64,000 bases of DNA from Caldilineaceae bacterium (GTDB taxonomy: Bacteria; Chloroflexota; Anaerolineae; Caldilineales; Caldilineaceae), in NCBI GenBank assembly GCA_026645575.1, contig JAPKMW010000027.1:1-64000 (forward strand), given 5' to 3'. The notes below the pieces were generated by a model. That model was not told the origin of the DNA. It worked only from the letters and a program-made list of their open reading frames with translations, and searched no databases. Positions within the stretch are counted from its first letter, which is position 1. Each line of letters starts with the position of its first letter. Shown piece by piece: positions 1 through 8,548 of the stretch. Position numbers and translations under genes: made by a program.

Positions 1-63
1 GTTTACTTGGCTCCGGCAAGCTCGCTCAGGCCATTCGCACACCTTGATTACCGATTTTGATTC

Positions 64-586
64 TTAAATTTCATTAGGACAACCGCTCAAGGCGCTCACC
101 AGCGTCGGGCGATGGACATGTTTCTCATTCAAGGGGCGGCCAAAAATATCGACCCCCACCACAATCACCACAAGTGTACTCTCCAGCGGAATCACCGGCT
201 CATAAGGGGCCGGCGCTTTGAAAGGTAGTTTGCGTGCGCCATCAGCCTCGACCAGGATGGCGTCGGCCAGCTTCATCTGGGTGAGTGTGCTGACAAAGGT
301 GACGGGGACGCCGCGCGTCTTGGCAGTGGCGGGATCGCTGTTGTCGGTGAGCAAGAGGTGACGATGCTGCTGCAACGCCGCATCGATCCGTTCGACGCTT
401 GCTTCCGTGTAGAGCAAATGCGCTGGCGCCAGGGCGAGTTGCTCAACGGCAATGTGGGTGGTGGTGGTGGTAATGACACGATGCCCGGCAGCCACCAGTT
501 CATCTGCCAGCCGGAAGAGCGCACTGCTCTTCCCGCACCCGAATAATCGTACAAAGCGCCGCCGCCTGTGCAAACAATGACGGCAT
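64..586 (-). pseudogene. yqeC: YqeC-like selenium-dependent hydroxylase accessory protein, degraded
   Basis: The main frame reads 169 codons from a TTG at 573. It shows a P-loop-like GCGKSSALFR followed by the family stretches ITTTTTHI and ILVEADGARKLPFKAP, which I recognise from YqeC proteins of the selenium-dependent molybdenum hydroxylase system. Intact relatives are longer, about 230-260 residues. The C-terminus stops abruptly after the VHRP segment. At the other end, an ATG at 586 opens a different frame (MPSLFAQAAALCTII) that looks like the natural N-terminus, so a frameshift near 545 is likely. It lies downstream of the BMP-type transporter on the same strand, and a YqeB relic lies at 7010. 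I infer a decaying gene; sequencing error cannot be excluded. Confidence 0.6.
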
Positions 587-628
587 GCTTTCGAACCTGT
601 TTACCTGTTTCCCTGTCTATCTATCCCA

Positions 629-1585
629 CTACGTCCGCTCCTCGCGCATATAGGGCAAGCCCAACGCCGCCGGTGCGCCGACGCGGCGACCAAAGGTTTC
701 CCACCAGGTGATCAGAATCAGCACGAGAATCGTCAGCAGATAGGGCAACATGTTGAGCAGCGAGGCCGGAATCGTCGTGCCGGCGGCTTGTAGACGAAAT
801 TGCACCGCATTGACGCCACCAAAGAGCAGCGCCCCGATGATCGCCCGTGCTGGGTTCCAGGTGGCAAAGATCACCAATGCAATGGCAATCCAGCCCCGCC
901 CGCCGGTCATGTTTTCGGTCCAGCCGGGGATGTAGGCCAGCGACAGGTGCGCGCCCCCCAGCCCGACCAACATACCACCGATAATCGTATAGAAATAGCG
1001 CAACCCGGCCACATCCACGCCCATGGCATCGACTGTCTGCGGATTTTCACCCACGGCGCGCAGGTGCAGACCGGCGCGGGTTTTGTAGAGAAAATACCAG
1101 CTTAGGATCACCACCAGATACATGAGATAGACCAGCAGGTCACGGTGAAAGAGCGCCGGGCCGATCACCGGCAGTTGACTCAACCCCGGCAACAGCACCT
1201 CGTTAAAGCGCGGCCCGGTCAACCCCACCAACGGCGCGCCTTCCGGCCCCAAACGCTGTCCCAGAAAACTTGCCAACCCTGAGCCAAAGAGGGTGAGCGC
1301 CAAGCCGGAGACGACCTGATCAGCGCGCAGGGTGATGGTGAGCAACGCATGGATTGACGCTAGCAGTCCGCCCACCAGCACCGCCGTCGCTACCCCGGCC
1401 CAGGCGTTCCCTGTGTGGAAGGCGGCGGCGAAGGCCGTCACCGCGCCCATGATCATCATCCCCTCCACCCCCAGGTTGAGAATCCCCGCCCGCTCGGTGA
1501 TAATCTCCCCCACCGTCGCAAAGACCAGCGAAGTCCCCGCGGCAATCGTAATGCTTAAGAGCGAAACAAATAGTGCTGTGTCCAT
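629..1585 (-). CDS. BMP-type nucleoside ABC transporter permease (NupQ-like)
   Basis: This 318-residue, highly hydrophobic protein has the family N-terminal pattern with VGEIITERAGILNLGVEG near residues 25-42, typical of the smaller permease of Bmp/NupNOPQ-type nucleoside transporters. Several membrane-spanning segments are visible. It would form the channel with the larger permease just upstream and the ATPase at 4006-5568, fed by the lipoprotein at 5705-6859. The start at 1585 has GGAGAC seven bases upstream. It is separated from the upstream permease by a repetitive hairpin tract. Purine nucleosides or bases are the likely cargo, inferred from family and neighbours, not proven. Confidence 0.88.
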   Translation of the reverse strand: MDTALFVSLLSITIAAGTSLVFATVGEIITERAGILNLGVEGMMIMGAVTAFAAAFHTGNAWAGVATAVLVGGLLASIHALLTITLRADQVVSGLALTLFGSGLASFLGQRLGPEGAPLVGLTGPRFNEVLLPGLSQLPVIGPALFHRDLLVYLMYLVVILSWYFLYKTRAGLHLRAVGENPQTVDAMGVDVAGLRYFYTIIGGMLVGLGGAHLSLAYIPGWTENMTGGRGWIAIALVIFATWNPARAIIGALLFGGVNAVQFRLQAAGTTIPASLLNMLPYLLTILVLILITWWETFGRRVGAPAALGLPYMREERT

Positions 1586-1603
1586 TGATCGTCTCCATAG
1601 TTA

Positions 1604-1727
1604 GTGAGACAGTAGGTCAGTAAGACAGTGGGACAGTAGGTCAGTAAGACAGTAGAACAGTATAAGTAGACCACTGTCTCACTGTCCCACTGTCCCACTG
1701 TTTCACTGTCTCACTGTCGTTCCTATC
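1604..1727. repeat. Intergenic hairpin made of tandem GACAGT-type words
   Basis: The left half repeats variants of AGTAGGTCAGTAAGACAGT and the right half repeats variants of CACTGTCTCACTGTCC, which is its inverted complement. The tract can fold into a long imperfect stem. The right end overlaps the 3' end of the upstream permease gene. Confidence 0.7.
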
Positions 1728-2845
1728 TTCTTCGCTTCCCCACGCCACACCACGCGCAGCCGGTAGCGGGTAAAAATATCGCCGCCGAGGACGCAGAAGA
1801 GGATGGCCCCTTGCAGCACCAGAGCGACAGCGGCGGGGAGGCCCATGCTGATCTGAATCTGTTCGCCGCCGACCAACAACGCGGCCAACAGCACGGCCAC
1901 CAGCAAAATTCCCCACGGGCTGAGTTTACCCAGCCAGGCGACGATGATGCCGGTAAAGCCGTTGCCTACATCCAACCCGCGCTGGAGACGGTGCGAAATG
2001 CCCGTCACCTCGGTCACGCCAGCCAGCCCCGCCAGCCCGCCGGAGAGCGCCATCACCAGGATGATGTTGGCAATGATACTAATGCCGGCATAACGGGCGA
2101 CGTTGGGGTTCTCGCCAATCAGCCGGATCTCATAGCCCCAGCGGGTGCGATCCAGCACGATCCAGAGCAGGATGGCCACCGCCACGGCGATGACCAACCC
2201 CCAGTGCAGCCGCCCGGTAAAGCGGGGCAGCCAGGTGTAGTCGGGCAACATGGCCGTCCCCGGAAAGCCCATGCCCTGGGGATCTTTCCAGGCGATCTGG
2301 AAGAGATATTGATACCACAAAATGGCAATATAATTGAGCATCAAGGTGATAATAATTTCATTGACCTGTAAATAAGACTTGAGCAGCGCCGGGATCAACC
2401 CCCAGATCGCCCCGGCGATCATGCCGGCAATGATCATCAACGGCAGGTAAACCCACGGGCTTTGCGGCAAAAAAGGCAGTGTCGCCGGGAACCAAAGCGC
2501 CACCGCCGCCGCACCGACGCCCCCCATCACCAGTTGCCCTTCGGCCCCAATATTCCAGAAGAGCATCCGAAAGGCAATCGCCACCGACAGCCCGGTCAAC
2601 ATCAGCGGGATGGCCTTGACCAAGGTCTCGGTCAAGCCAAAAAATTCACCCTTTTGCCACTGCGCCGGCGCCCCAAAGGCCCCCTCAAACATGGCGCGAT
2701 AGGTCTGCCACGGATTCGCCCCCACCACCGCCAGCAAGATCGCGCCAAAGCCCAACGCCAACAGGAACGAAAGCACCGGCGTCAAATAATAAGCCATGCG
2801 AGAGATTGTCAGACGTTTCTCAAATTTAAAAGAAAAAGGTAGCAT
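1703..2845 (-). CDS. BMP-type nucleoside ABC transporter permease (NupP-like)
   Basis: This 380-residue integral membrane protein is the larger partner permease of the nucleoside uptake system. It starts with a basic stretch and a hydrophobic segment (YYLTPVLSFLLALGFGAILL), and contains FRMLFWNIGAEGQLVMGGVG and QVNEIIITLMLNYIA, patterns characteristic of this permease family. The ATG at 2845 is preceded by AGAGGG at seven bases. It lies directly upstream of the smaller permease, but on the other side it is separated from its ATPase by an HNH endonuclease gene of different base composition, breaking the usual ATPase-permease-permease order. Confidence 0.88.
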   Translation of the reverse strand: MLPFSFKFEKRLTISRMAYYLTPVLSFLLALGFGAILLAVVGANPWQTYRAMFEGAFGAPAQWQKGEFFGLTETLVKAIPLMLTGLSVAIAFRMLFWNIGAEGQLVMGGVGAAAVALWFPATLPFLPQSPWVYLPLMIIAGMIAGAIWGLIPALLKSYLQVNEIIITLMLNYIAILWYQYLFQIAWKDPQGMGFPGTAMLPDYTWLPRFTGRLHWGLVIAVAVAILLWIVLDRTRWGYEIRLIGENPNVARYAGISIIANIILVMALSGGLAGLAGVTEVTGISHRLQRGLDVGNGFTGIIVAWLGKLSPWGILLVAVLLAALLVGGEQIQISMGLPAAVALVLQGAILFCVLGGDIFTRYRLRVVWRGEAKKIGTTVRQ

Positions 2846-3026
2846 GCGTTACCCTCTAACGTAGTAAATAGTCAAGGATGCACGGGATACGTACTCATGT
2901 TATTTGTCCAGATAAATGCACGCCATACAACATACCTATATATGCTAAAATTGTTGCCATCAACGTAAATTAATTTTATATTTTTACTTATCTACCAGCT
3001 AACTTCATGGTAATTGGGTTACGCAA

Positions 3027-3908
3027 TCACTTCTCGTCAATGGAATACCATGACTCGTAGTAATCTGAAGTAGAGCTGTAATGATGTCGTTTTTGTTGAT
3101 TGCAATCTCGGCAAAGCAACTGAATGTTGCTCACATCATTGAGGCCGCCTTTTGCTAGTGGAACCATATGGTCATAATTTTCTATATTGCCAATACTTAT
3201 GATACCGGATAAATCCCGATGGCAAGTTACGCATAAACCTCGATCTCGAAAGTAAACAGCTCGCTGAACCCATTTAGAGATATTAACCCTTTTCAAGACC
3301 CCAGAAGATGAAAAGTGTTGGCTTACTTCAAAATCCAGCCAATCAATGTTTGTTTCAGTTACTTGGTTCGCCATCATTTCATTAAACAATAGCAATAGTC
3401 GGCGATTTTGGAAAAGAACAAAAAATACTTCACTAACTGAGCGAGTGAGAAGTTTCTCATAGGATTCTTCCATTCGTATTTCACAATAGTATTCTGATAC
3501 ATCATCAGGGATGGCGTCTTGGAATGTCTTTCCGTGTTCTGATAACCATTTTTCAAATGAATTATGCTCAATCTTATAGTAATCAAAAGCAAGGTTAATC
3601 GGAAGAAGTGCAAGCTTCAGATCGGTAATGGCTGAGGGTATAGAAGAGAAGTTGCGTTGTATTGCTTGCCTCTTTTCAATATTGATATCATCGATTTGCT
3701 CCCAAATGATATCATCAATAACAAATTCTATAAAGGAATGAAATACGGAGTACCGCGGAAATGGATGGATGAAACTCAAGTACTTTGAGTCTCCATAGAA
3801 ATCATCAAGCTTTCTAAGGTAGCTGAATCGATCATGTATTACATTTCGCACAATATTTGCGAAGTAGTATGTTTCATAGTAACCCGCTTCAAATAAGGGT
3901 CTTTCCAT
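3027..3908 (-). CDS. HNH endonuclease, probably acquired
   Basis: This 293-residue protein ends in a classical HNH/zinc domain: C226-x2-C229, the DH pair at 246-247 followed by MVPLAKGG, an N in VSNIQLLC, and C266-x2-C269. The first 220 residues match nothing I recognise and are rich in aromatic and acidic residues. The gene is visibly AT-richer than its neighbours. It sits between a permease and the ATPase of one transporter, with about 180 bp and 97 bp of AT-rich flanks. The start at 3908 has AAGGAAG five bases upstream. HNH genes of this kind act as homing-like, restriction or defence nucleases; which applies here is unknown. Recent horizontal insertion is my inference. Confidence 0.85.
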   Translation of the reverse strand: MERPLFEAGYYETYYFANIVRNVIHDRFSYLRKLDDFYGDSKYLSFIHPFPRYSVFHSFIEFVIDDIIWEQIDDINIEKRQAIQRNFSSIPSAITDLKLALLPINLAFDYYKIEHNSFEKWLSEHGKTFQDAIPDDVSEYYCEIRMEESYEKLLTRSVSEVFFVLFQNRRLLLLFNEMMANQVTETNIDWLDFEVSQHFSSSGVLKRVNISKWVQRAVYFRDRGLCVTCHRDLSGIISIGNIENYDHMVPLAKGGLNDVSNIQLLCRDCNQQKRHHYSSTSDYYESWYSIDEK

Positions 3909-4005
3909 TCAACTTCCTTGCTTTTTATACTACCCCAACAATTACCTCAGTAGAGTATCATAGAACATCCAAAAGTTAATTTATCCTGGTCTCATGTTTC
4001 CTGGT

Positions 4006-5568
4006 CTACCTACTACTCTCCCCCGCCATCATCAATCCCAACCCCTCCACCGTGGCGTGGGCGGCATCGACAATGCCCATGATACGACCACCGCAGATGA
4101 CGGCGATGCGGTCGCTCAGGTTCAATAACTCATCCAAATCTTCCGAGAGCAGGAAGATGGCAACGCCCTGGCTGCGCTGTTCCAGCAGGTGGCGGCGCAC
4201 GGTTTCGATGGCGCCCACATCCAGCCCGCGCGTCGGGTAGGCAGCGACCAGCAGGCTCGGTTGCATTTGCCGCTTTTGTTGTCCGGCTTGAATTTCACGG
4301 GCCAGAATGGCTTTCTGTTGGTTGCCGCCAGAGAGCATCCGCGCGGGGGTGGCAGCGTTGGGGGTCAGGATCTGAAAGCTCTGGATCAACCCCTGGGCAA
4401 AACCGGCGATCACCCGATTGGCCAAAAAGGGACCATTTGAAATTGGCGCTTGCCGGTAGGCTTTCATGACCAGATTGTCGCTAATGGGCAGGTTGCCCGC
4501 CAGCCCCATGCCCAGCCGGTCGCTGGGGACGTGAGAAACACCAGCCTCAATAAAGCGTCGTGGCGGTTGATGGGTTAGATCGACGCCGTTGACCAACACT
4601 TGGCCCGCCGTGCTGGGACGCAGCCCGGTGACAACTTCGGTGAGTGTGCGTTGCCCATTGCCGGCGACCCCGGCCAGCCCCACAATCTCGCCCCCATGTA
4701 CTTCCAGCGAAACGTCATGTAGCGCTAGCAGCCCCTTGTCATTGCGCGCCTCGACATTGCGCAGGGTCAAGACAACCGGACCAAGCTCCACCTTGCGTTT
4801 TTCCGTGCGGAAAAGCACCTCGCGCCCGACCATGAGTTTTGCCAGTTCGACCTTGCTGCTCCCGGCGGTGTCCAGGGTGGCAACTGTCTTGCCCCCGCGC
4901 AAGACAGTGACGCGGTCGGCAAAGGCCATCACTTCGTCCAATTTGTGGCTGATAAAGATGATCGCCTTGCCTTCGCCGGCCATACGACGCAAGGTTTGCC
5001 CCAATTCATCGGCTTCCTGCGGGGTCAACACGGCGGTCGGCTCATCCAGAATCAGCACATCGGCGCCACGGTAGAGCAACTTCAAAATCTCGACCCGCTG
5101 CTGCTCCCCCACCGACAATTGCCAGATGTAGGCTTTGGGGTCAACCGGCAGGCGATATTGTTGCGAGAGGGTGCGAATCTTCGCTTCTACTGCGGCCATA
5201 TTCAGGTTGAAAGGCACATCCTTCAGCCCCAAGATCATATTTTCGGCCACGGTCTGGGTCGGCACCAACTTAAAATGTTGATGAACCATGCCAATGCCAT
5301 GCGCAAAGGCCGCGCTGGGCGAATGGAGATCGACCGGCTGTGGCGCCCCTTTCCCCTTGCCGTTCAGCAGAATCTCTCCCTCATCCGGGCGATAGAGACC
5401 GCAGAGAACGCTCATCAACGTACTCTTCCCCGCCCCATTTTCGCCCAACAAGGCATGGATCTCCCCTGCCCGCACGGTCAGATCCACCTGCTCATTGGCC
5501 AGCACACCGGGAAACCGCTTCGTAATCCCACGCATCTGCACCGCAATCGGCGCTTCCTGATCAGCCAT
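4006..5568 (-). CDS. BMP-type nucleoside ABC transporter ATP-binding protein (NupO-like)
   Basis: This 520-residue protein holds two fused ABC domains, as usual for RbsA/NupO-type ATPases. The first has a canonical Walker A (GENGAGKST, about residues 42-50), an LSVGEQQRVE signature and LILDEPT Walker B. The second has a degenerate Walker A (AGVAGNGQRT), with LSGGNQQKAILARE and a Walker B region reading AAYPTRGLD, the known asymmetry of this family. It powers uptake through the permeases at 629-2845. The start at 5568 has GAGG five bases upstream. The lipoprotein gene lies just upstream across a tandem-repeat hairpin. Confidence 0.92.
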   Translation of the reverse strand: MADQEAPIAVQMRGITKRFPGVLANEQVDLTVRAGEIHALLGENGAGKSTLMSVLCGLYRPDEGEILLNGKGKGAPQPVDLHSPSAAFAHGIGMVHQHFKLVPTQTVAENMILGLKDVPFNLNMAAVEAKIRTLSQQYRLPVDPKAYIWQLSVGEQQRVEILKLLYRGADVLILDEPTAVLTPQEADELGQTLRRMAGEGKAIIFISHKLDEVMAFADRVTVLRGGKTVATLDTAGSSKVELAKLMVGREVLFRTEKRKVELGPVVLTLRNVEARNDKGLLALHDVSLEVHGGEIVGLAGVAGNGQRTLTEVVTGLRPSTAGQVLVNGVDLTHQPPRRFIEAGVSHVPSDRLGMGLAGNLPISDNLVMKAYRQAPISNGPFLANRVIAGFAQGLIQSFQILTPNAATPARMLSGGNQQKAILAREIQAGQQKRQMQPSLLVAAYPTRGLDVGAIETVRRHLLEQRSQGVAIFLLSEDLDELLNLSDRIAVICGGRIMGIVDAAHATVEGLGLMMAGESSR

Positions 5569-5584
5569 TGGTTCCTCTTTTGGT

Positions 5585-5705
5585 GTAGGTAGACAGGTAG
5601 ACAGGGAGACAGGTAGACAGGTACACAGGGAGACAGGTATTCATCTACCCGATTACGTGTCTACGTGTCTACGTGTCTACGTGTCTACCTGTCTACCTGT
5701 TTCCC
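5585..5705. repeat. Intergenic hairpin made of tandem GTAGACAGG words
   Basis: The left arm is an array of AGGTAGACAGG units and the right arm an array of GTGTCTAC/CCTGTCTAC units, giving a long imperfect inverted repeat between the lipoprotein and ATPase genes. Units are 8-9 bp and drift along the array. Confidence 0.75.
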
Positions 5706-6859
5706 TACTCCCCCAACCCCTCCGTCGCTTCGTTCGGGGCTTCGCCGACGACGCCTTCAACAAAGTAGTCCATGCTCAAGAGTTCGGCGTCGGTGAGGCA
5801 TTTGCCTTCAGCGACGACCAACTTGCCGTTGGCGCCGTTGACCGGGCCGCAGAAGAGTTTGCCCTTGCCTTCGACAAATTCCTGTTTCTTGCCTTCGACC
5901 AGGGCTTTGGTCTCATCCGAGACTTTGGCCGAGACGGGCGCCAGATCGACAATGCCTTCATCCATACCGCCATAGTAGGATTCGCTGGCATAGGTGCCGT
6001 CCATGATCTGCTGGACGATGGCGCCGTACTTGAGACCCCAGTTCCAGACCGGGCTGGTCAGCACCGTATCGCCGACAATCTGGCTCATGTCTGAATTGTA
6101 GCCGATGGAGAACTTGCCGGCATCAGCGGCGGCTTTTTGCGGCTCGGTGGTATCCTGGTGTTGGGCGATGACATCGGCGCCGGCAGCCAAGAGGGCGTCG
6201 GCGGCTTCCTTTTCTTTGGGCGGGTCAAACCAGGTGTTGGTCCAGACGACACGTACTTCCGCCTCAGGATTGACTTCACGGACGCCCAGGGTAAAGGCGT
6301 TGATGCCACGCACCACTTCCGGGATGGGGAAGGCGGCGACATAGCCGACAATGTTGCTCGTGGTAGCCGCGCCGGCAACGAGACCAGAGAGATAGCGCGC
6401 CTGTTCCATACGCCCGAAGACGGTCGAAACATTGGCGGCGGTCTTATAGCCGGAGATGTGGACAAACCAGGTGTCCGGGAATTCAGTCGCGACGGTGATG
6501 GTCGGGTCCATAAAGCCAAAGGAGGTGGTGATGATCAGCTTGTACCCCTTCTGGGCAAAATCGCGGATCACACGCTCGGCTTCCGGCCCTTCGGGGATAT
6601 TTTCAACATAGGCGGTTTCGATTTTGTCGCCAAACTGCTCTTCCAGCGCCAGCCGCCCCTGATCGTGCGCCCAGGTCCAGCCTAGATCGCCAATCGGTGC
6701 GACATAGACAAAGGCGATCTTCAAGACGCCTTCGACGGCAGCCGGTTTTTCTGCCGCTGCGGCTTGATCGCCACCAGTAGCCGGGGCCGCTGGCGGCGGG
6801 GCGCAGGCGACCAGGATCAAGGCTAGCAGCAACAAGGCATAGGCACGGATACGGTTCAT
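5705..6859 (-). CDS. BMP-family substrate-binding lipoprotein (nucleoside/purine uptake)
   Basis: The start at 6859 (MNRIRAYALL) is preferred because AGGAG precedes it and a lipoprotein signal follows: basic residues, a hydrophobic core and the lipobox LVAC with Cys19. An upstream in-frame Met lacks this fit. The mature protein (about 365 residues) has the BMP/Med-family fold features FVYVAPIGDLGWTW, DFAQKGYKLIITTSFGFMDP, GRMEQARYLSGLVAG and NTWFDPPKEKEAADALLAAGADVIAQHQDTTE. It should bind the substrate outside the membrane and deliver it to the permeases. A promoter with a palindrome lies immediately upstream, so this gene probably starts the transporter transcript. Confidence 0.93.
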   Translation of the reverse strand: MNRIRAYALLLLALILVACAPPPAAPATGGDQAAAAEKPAAVEGVLKIAFVYVAPIGDLGWTWAHDQGRLALEEQFGDKIETAYVENIPEGPEAERVIRDFAQKGYKLIITTSFGFMDPTITVATEFPDTWFVHISGYKTAANVSTVFGRMEQARYLSGLVAGAATTSNIVGYVAAFPIPEVVRGINAFTLGVREVNPEAEVRVVWTNTWFDPPKEKEAADALLAAGADVIAQHQDTTEPQKAAADAGKFSIGYNSDMSQIVGDTVLTSPVWNWGLKYGAIVQQIMDGTYASESYYGGMDEGIVDLAPVSAKVSDETKALVEGKKQEFVEGKGKLFCGPVNGANGKLVVAEGKCLTDAELLSMDYFVEGVVGEAPNEATEGLGE

Positions 6860-6886
6860 AAAACGCTTTCTCCTTTTTGTTATGGG

Positions 6887-6924
6887 TATATAATGCAGAT
6901 GAACATTGTGTAATGAATCTGCAT
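6887..6924 (-). promoter_or_regulatory. Promoter with overlapping palindrome upstream of the BMP lipoprotein
   Basis: On the minus strand a TTACAC (plus positions 6908-6913) is followed after 17 bases by TATACC. ATGCAGAT and ATCTGCAT (6893-6900 and 6917-6924) form an 8-bp dyad surrounding the -35 element, suggesting an operator for a dimeric regulator. Read by eye only. Confidence 0.4.
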
Positions 6925-7009
6925 AATCGGTGCAATCTAGGATAGATGACTTACATTGTACCATCAAAATACAATTATTGTCGCATAATGGCGCTTGTCA
7001 AAATCGCTT

Positions 7010-7330
7010 CTAAGACACCGTCGCCGCCGGATCGACCAGTACCGGAATCGCAGCGCTGTAGGCCATCGCCTGTGCTTCGGCACTGCTGTCCACTTGCTGC
7101 GCCGTCAAGCCTTCAACCGTGATCGCTCCACTATAGATTGCCTCGCCAGAGGAGACGGCACGCCGCACAAAAAAGGGCGCCGGCAGTTCCGTCATCAATA
7201 ACGGAAAGCTCGCCCGTTTGAGGCGATAGGCCACCCCGCTTGCCAGGTCGCCGGCGCCTTTGATCACAATCAGGTGCTTTGGGAAAAGGGGATTCAATGC
7301 GAAACGCTCGGTCAATCGGCGACTTTTCAT
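7010..7330 (-). pseudogene. yqeB: YqeB-like molybdenum hydroxylase maturation protein, truncated
   Basis: The frame contains VIKGAGDLASGVAYRLKRA, LLMTELPAPFFVRRAVSSGEAIYSG and ITVEGLTAQQV, which I recognise from the EF2563/YqeB family of selenium-dependent molybdenum hydroxylase systems. Intact proteins are about 260 residues; this one ends after roughly 107, just past the IPVLVDPA motif. Another frame continues as LEAILTSAIMRQ for a dozen codons, hinting at a frameshift then loss. Upstream codons of the open frame lie inside a dispersed GTCCC palindrome, so the natural 5' end may also have been replaced. It sits between the LLM oxidoreductase and the BMP lipoprotein genes. Confidence 0.65.
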
Positions 7331-7332
7331 CC

Positions 7333-7407
7333 GTCCCGTAGGGACGCTTGAGTTTAGAGGGGAAGTTCTCATTGTTCCCATGCTAAACTCAGCCGTCCCT
7401 ACGGGAC
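7333..7407. repeat. Dispersed GTCCC palindromic element, copy 1
   Basis: A left arm GTCCCGTAGGGACGCTTGAG and a right arm ending CCGTCCCTACGGGAC face each other around a short AT-richer centre, about 75 bp in total. Full copies recur at 27569-27646 and 32082-32159 and a half copy at 38606-38631. It resembles a small non-autonomous palindromic element. Confidence 0.7.
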
Positions 7408-7443
7408 AAAAGCACACCAAAAACCTTATTGCATAAAATAGCG

Positions 7444-8451
7444 CTACGCGCTATACCCTTCCGAGAAAACCTCGATCATCAAATACGGATCGCCCAAGGG
7501 ATACAAGATCGGGCAGGTGCAGCCGCGGTTGACATATTCGCGTACTTTGGCTTTCACCTCTTCCGGTGTACCGCTGGCGGTGATCCGTTGCACCAGGTCA
7601 TCCGGCACCAGTTTCATCGCTTCTTTGATCTGCTCTTTGGTGGCGGGCCAGCCGAGAATTGATTGAATTTGGGCGACAGTCTCTGGCGGGGTGTTGCTGG
7701 CTTTGGTGATGTGGGGCTGTTGGGCAATGTACTGGGTCAGCAACCAGCGAGCGCCATCCAACGCCTTGGCCTTGTCCATATCAACGGAACAGACAATCAA
7801 CTGCGGGCGGTCAATATCGGCCAGGGTGCGACCAGCGCGTGCCGCACCAGCTTGCAGTTGCTTTATTGCATCATCATTATACTCAGGCGGTACACAATAG
7901 TTCAAAACCGCACCATCGGCAATTTCGCCGGTCAATTCCATCATCTTGCCGCCGGTTGCACCGATCATCATTGGGATGTTGCGCGGCTCGCGGCGACCAT
8001 GCACCACATCCAACTCAATACCCTTGACCTTGTGGAACTCGCCCTCATAGGTGACATTTTCCATACGCAACAAACGCCGCATCACTTCAATGGTCTCCCG
8101 CATGGCGAGCAGCGGCTTGCGCCGTTCGATACCGACATTGGCCGCCAGTGGATCCCACCACGCCCCAATGCCACAGATAATCCGATCCGGCGCCAGATCA
8201 TCTAGTGTCAAAAAGGTCGAGGCCAACAACCCGATATTGCGCGTCCAGTTGTTAATGACCCCTGACCCCACCTTAATGCGATCCGTGACCGCCGCAAAGG
8301 CGGCCATCGGCACAATCGCATCACGTACCAACCGACTCTCTGCTTGCCAAACTGCCTCAAAGCCATGTTTCTCGGCATACTGGACAATCTTCATACCTTC
8401 GCGCAACTCATGCGCATCTTGTAAATAAAGGGCGACGCGATCCTGAGTCAT
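7444..8451 (-). CDS. LLM-class flavin-dependent oxidoreductase
   Basis: This 335-residue TIM-barrel protein matches the luciferase-like monooxygenase / F420-dependent reductase class: [39 protein letters not shown] and [14 protein letters not shown] are family patterns. The start at 8451 has AGGAG six bases upstream; an upstream in-frame ATG at 8466 overlaps that site and is less likely. The cofactor (FMN or F420) and substrate cannot be told from sequence. It is followed downstream by the YqeB relic and preceded by the carbamoyl amidohydrolase, so a role in ring oxidation or reduction of a nitrogen heterocycle is possible but speculative. Confidence 0.85.
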   Translation of the reverse strand: MTQDRVALYLQDAHELREGMKIVQYAEKHGFEAVWQAESRLVRDAIVPMAAFAAVTDRIKVGSGVINNWTRNIGLLASTFLTLDDLAPDRIICGIGAWWDPLAANVGIERRKPLLAMRETIEVMRRLLRMENVTYEGEFHKVKGIELDVVHGRREPRNIPMMIGATGGKMMELTGEIADGAVLNYCVPPEYNDDAIKQLQAGAARAGRTLADIDRPQLIVCSVDMDKAKALDGARWLLTQYIAQQPHITKASNTPPETVAQIQSILGWPATKEQIKEAMKLVPDDLVQRITASGTPEEVKAKVREYVNRGCTCPILYPLGDPYLMIEVFSEGYSA

Positions 8452-8467
8452 GGTTTTCTCCTTCATA

Positions 8468-8548
8468 TGGATGACAAGGTGACAAGGTGAAAGGGCGACA
8501 AAGTGAAAGGGTAACAGAGTGAAAAACTTTTGTCACTTTGTCATCATT
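8468..8548. repeat. Intergenic hairpin of tandem GACAAGGTG words
   Basis: ATGACAAGGTGACAAGGTGA-type units are followed by GTCACTTTGTCATC, their approximate inverse complement, between the LLM and amidohydrolase genes. Confidence 0.55.

Noticed and set aside
1..63. Feature at the window edge
   Set aside because: I see no recognisable gene, RNA or repeat in these bases.
5585..5705. Possible CRISPR or minisatellite gene
   Set aside because: Eight to nine base tandem words with an inverse-complement half; no spacers and no supported coding frame.
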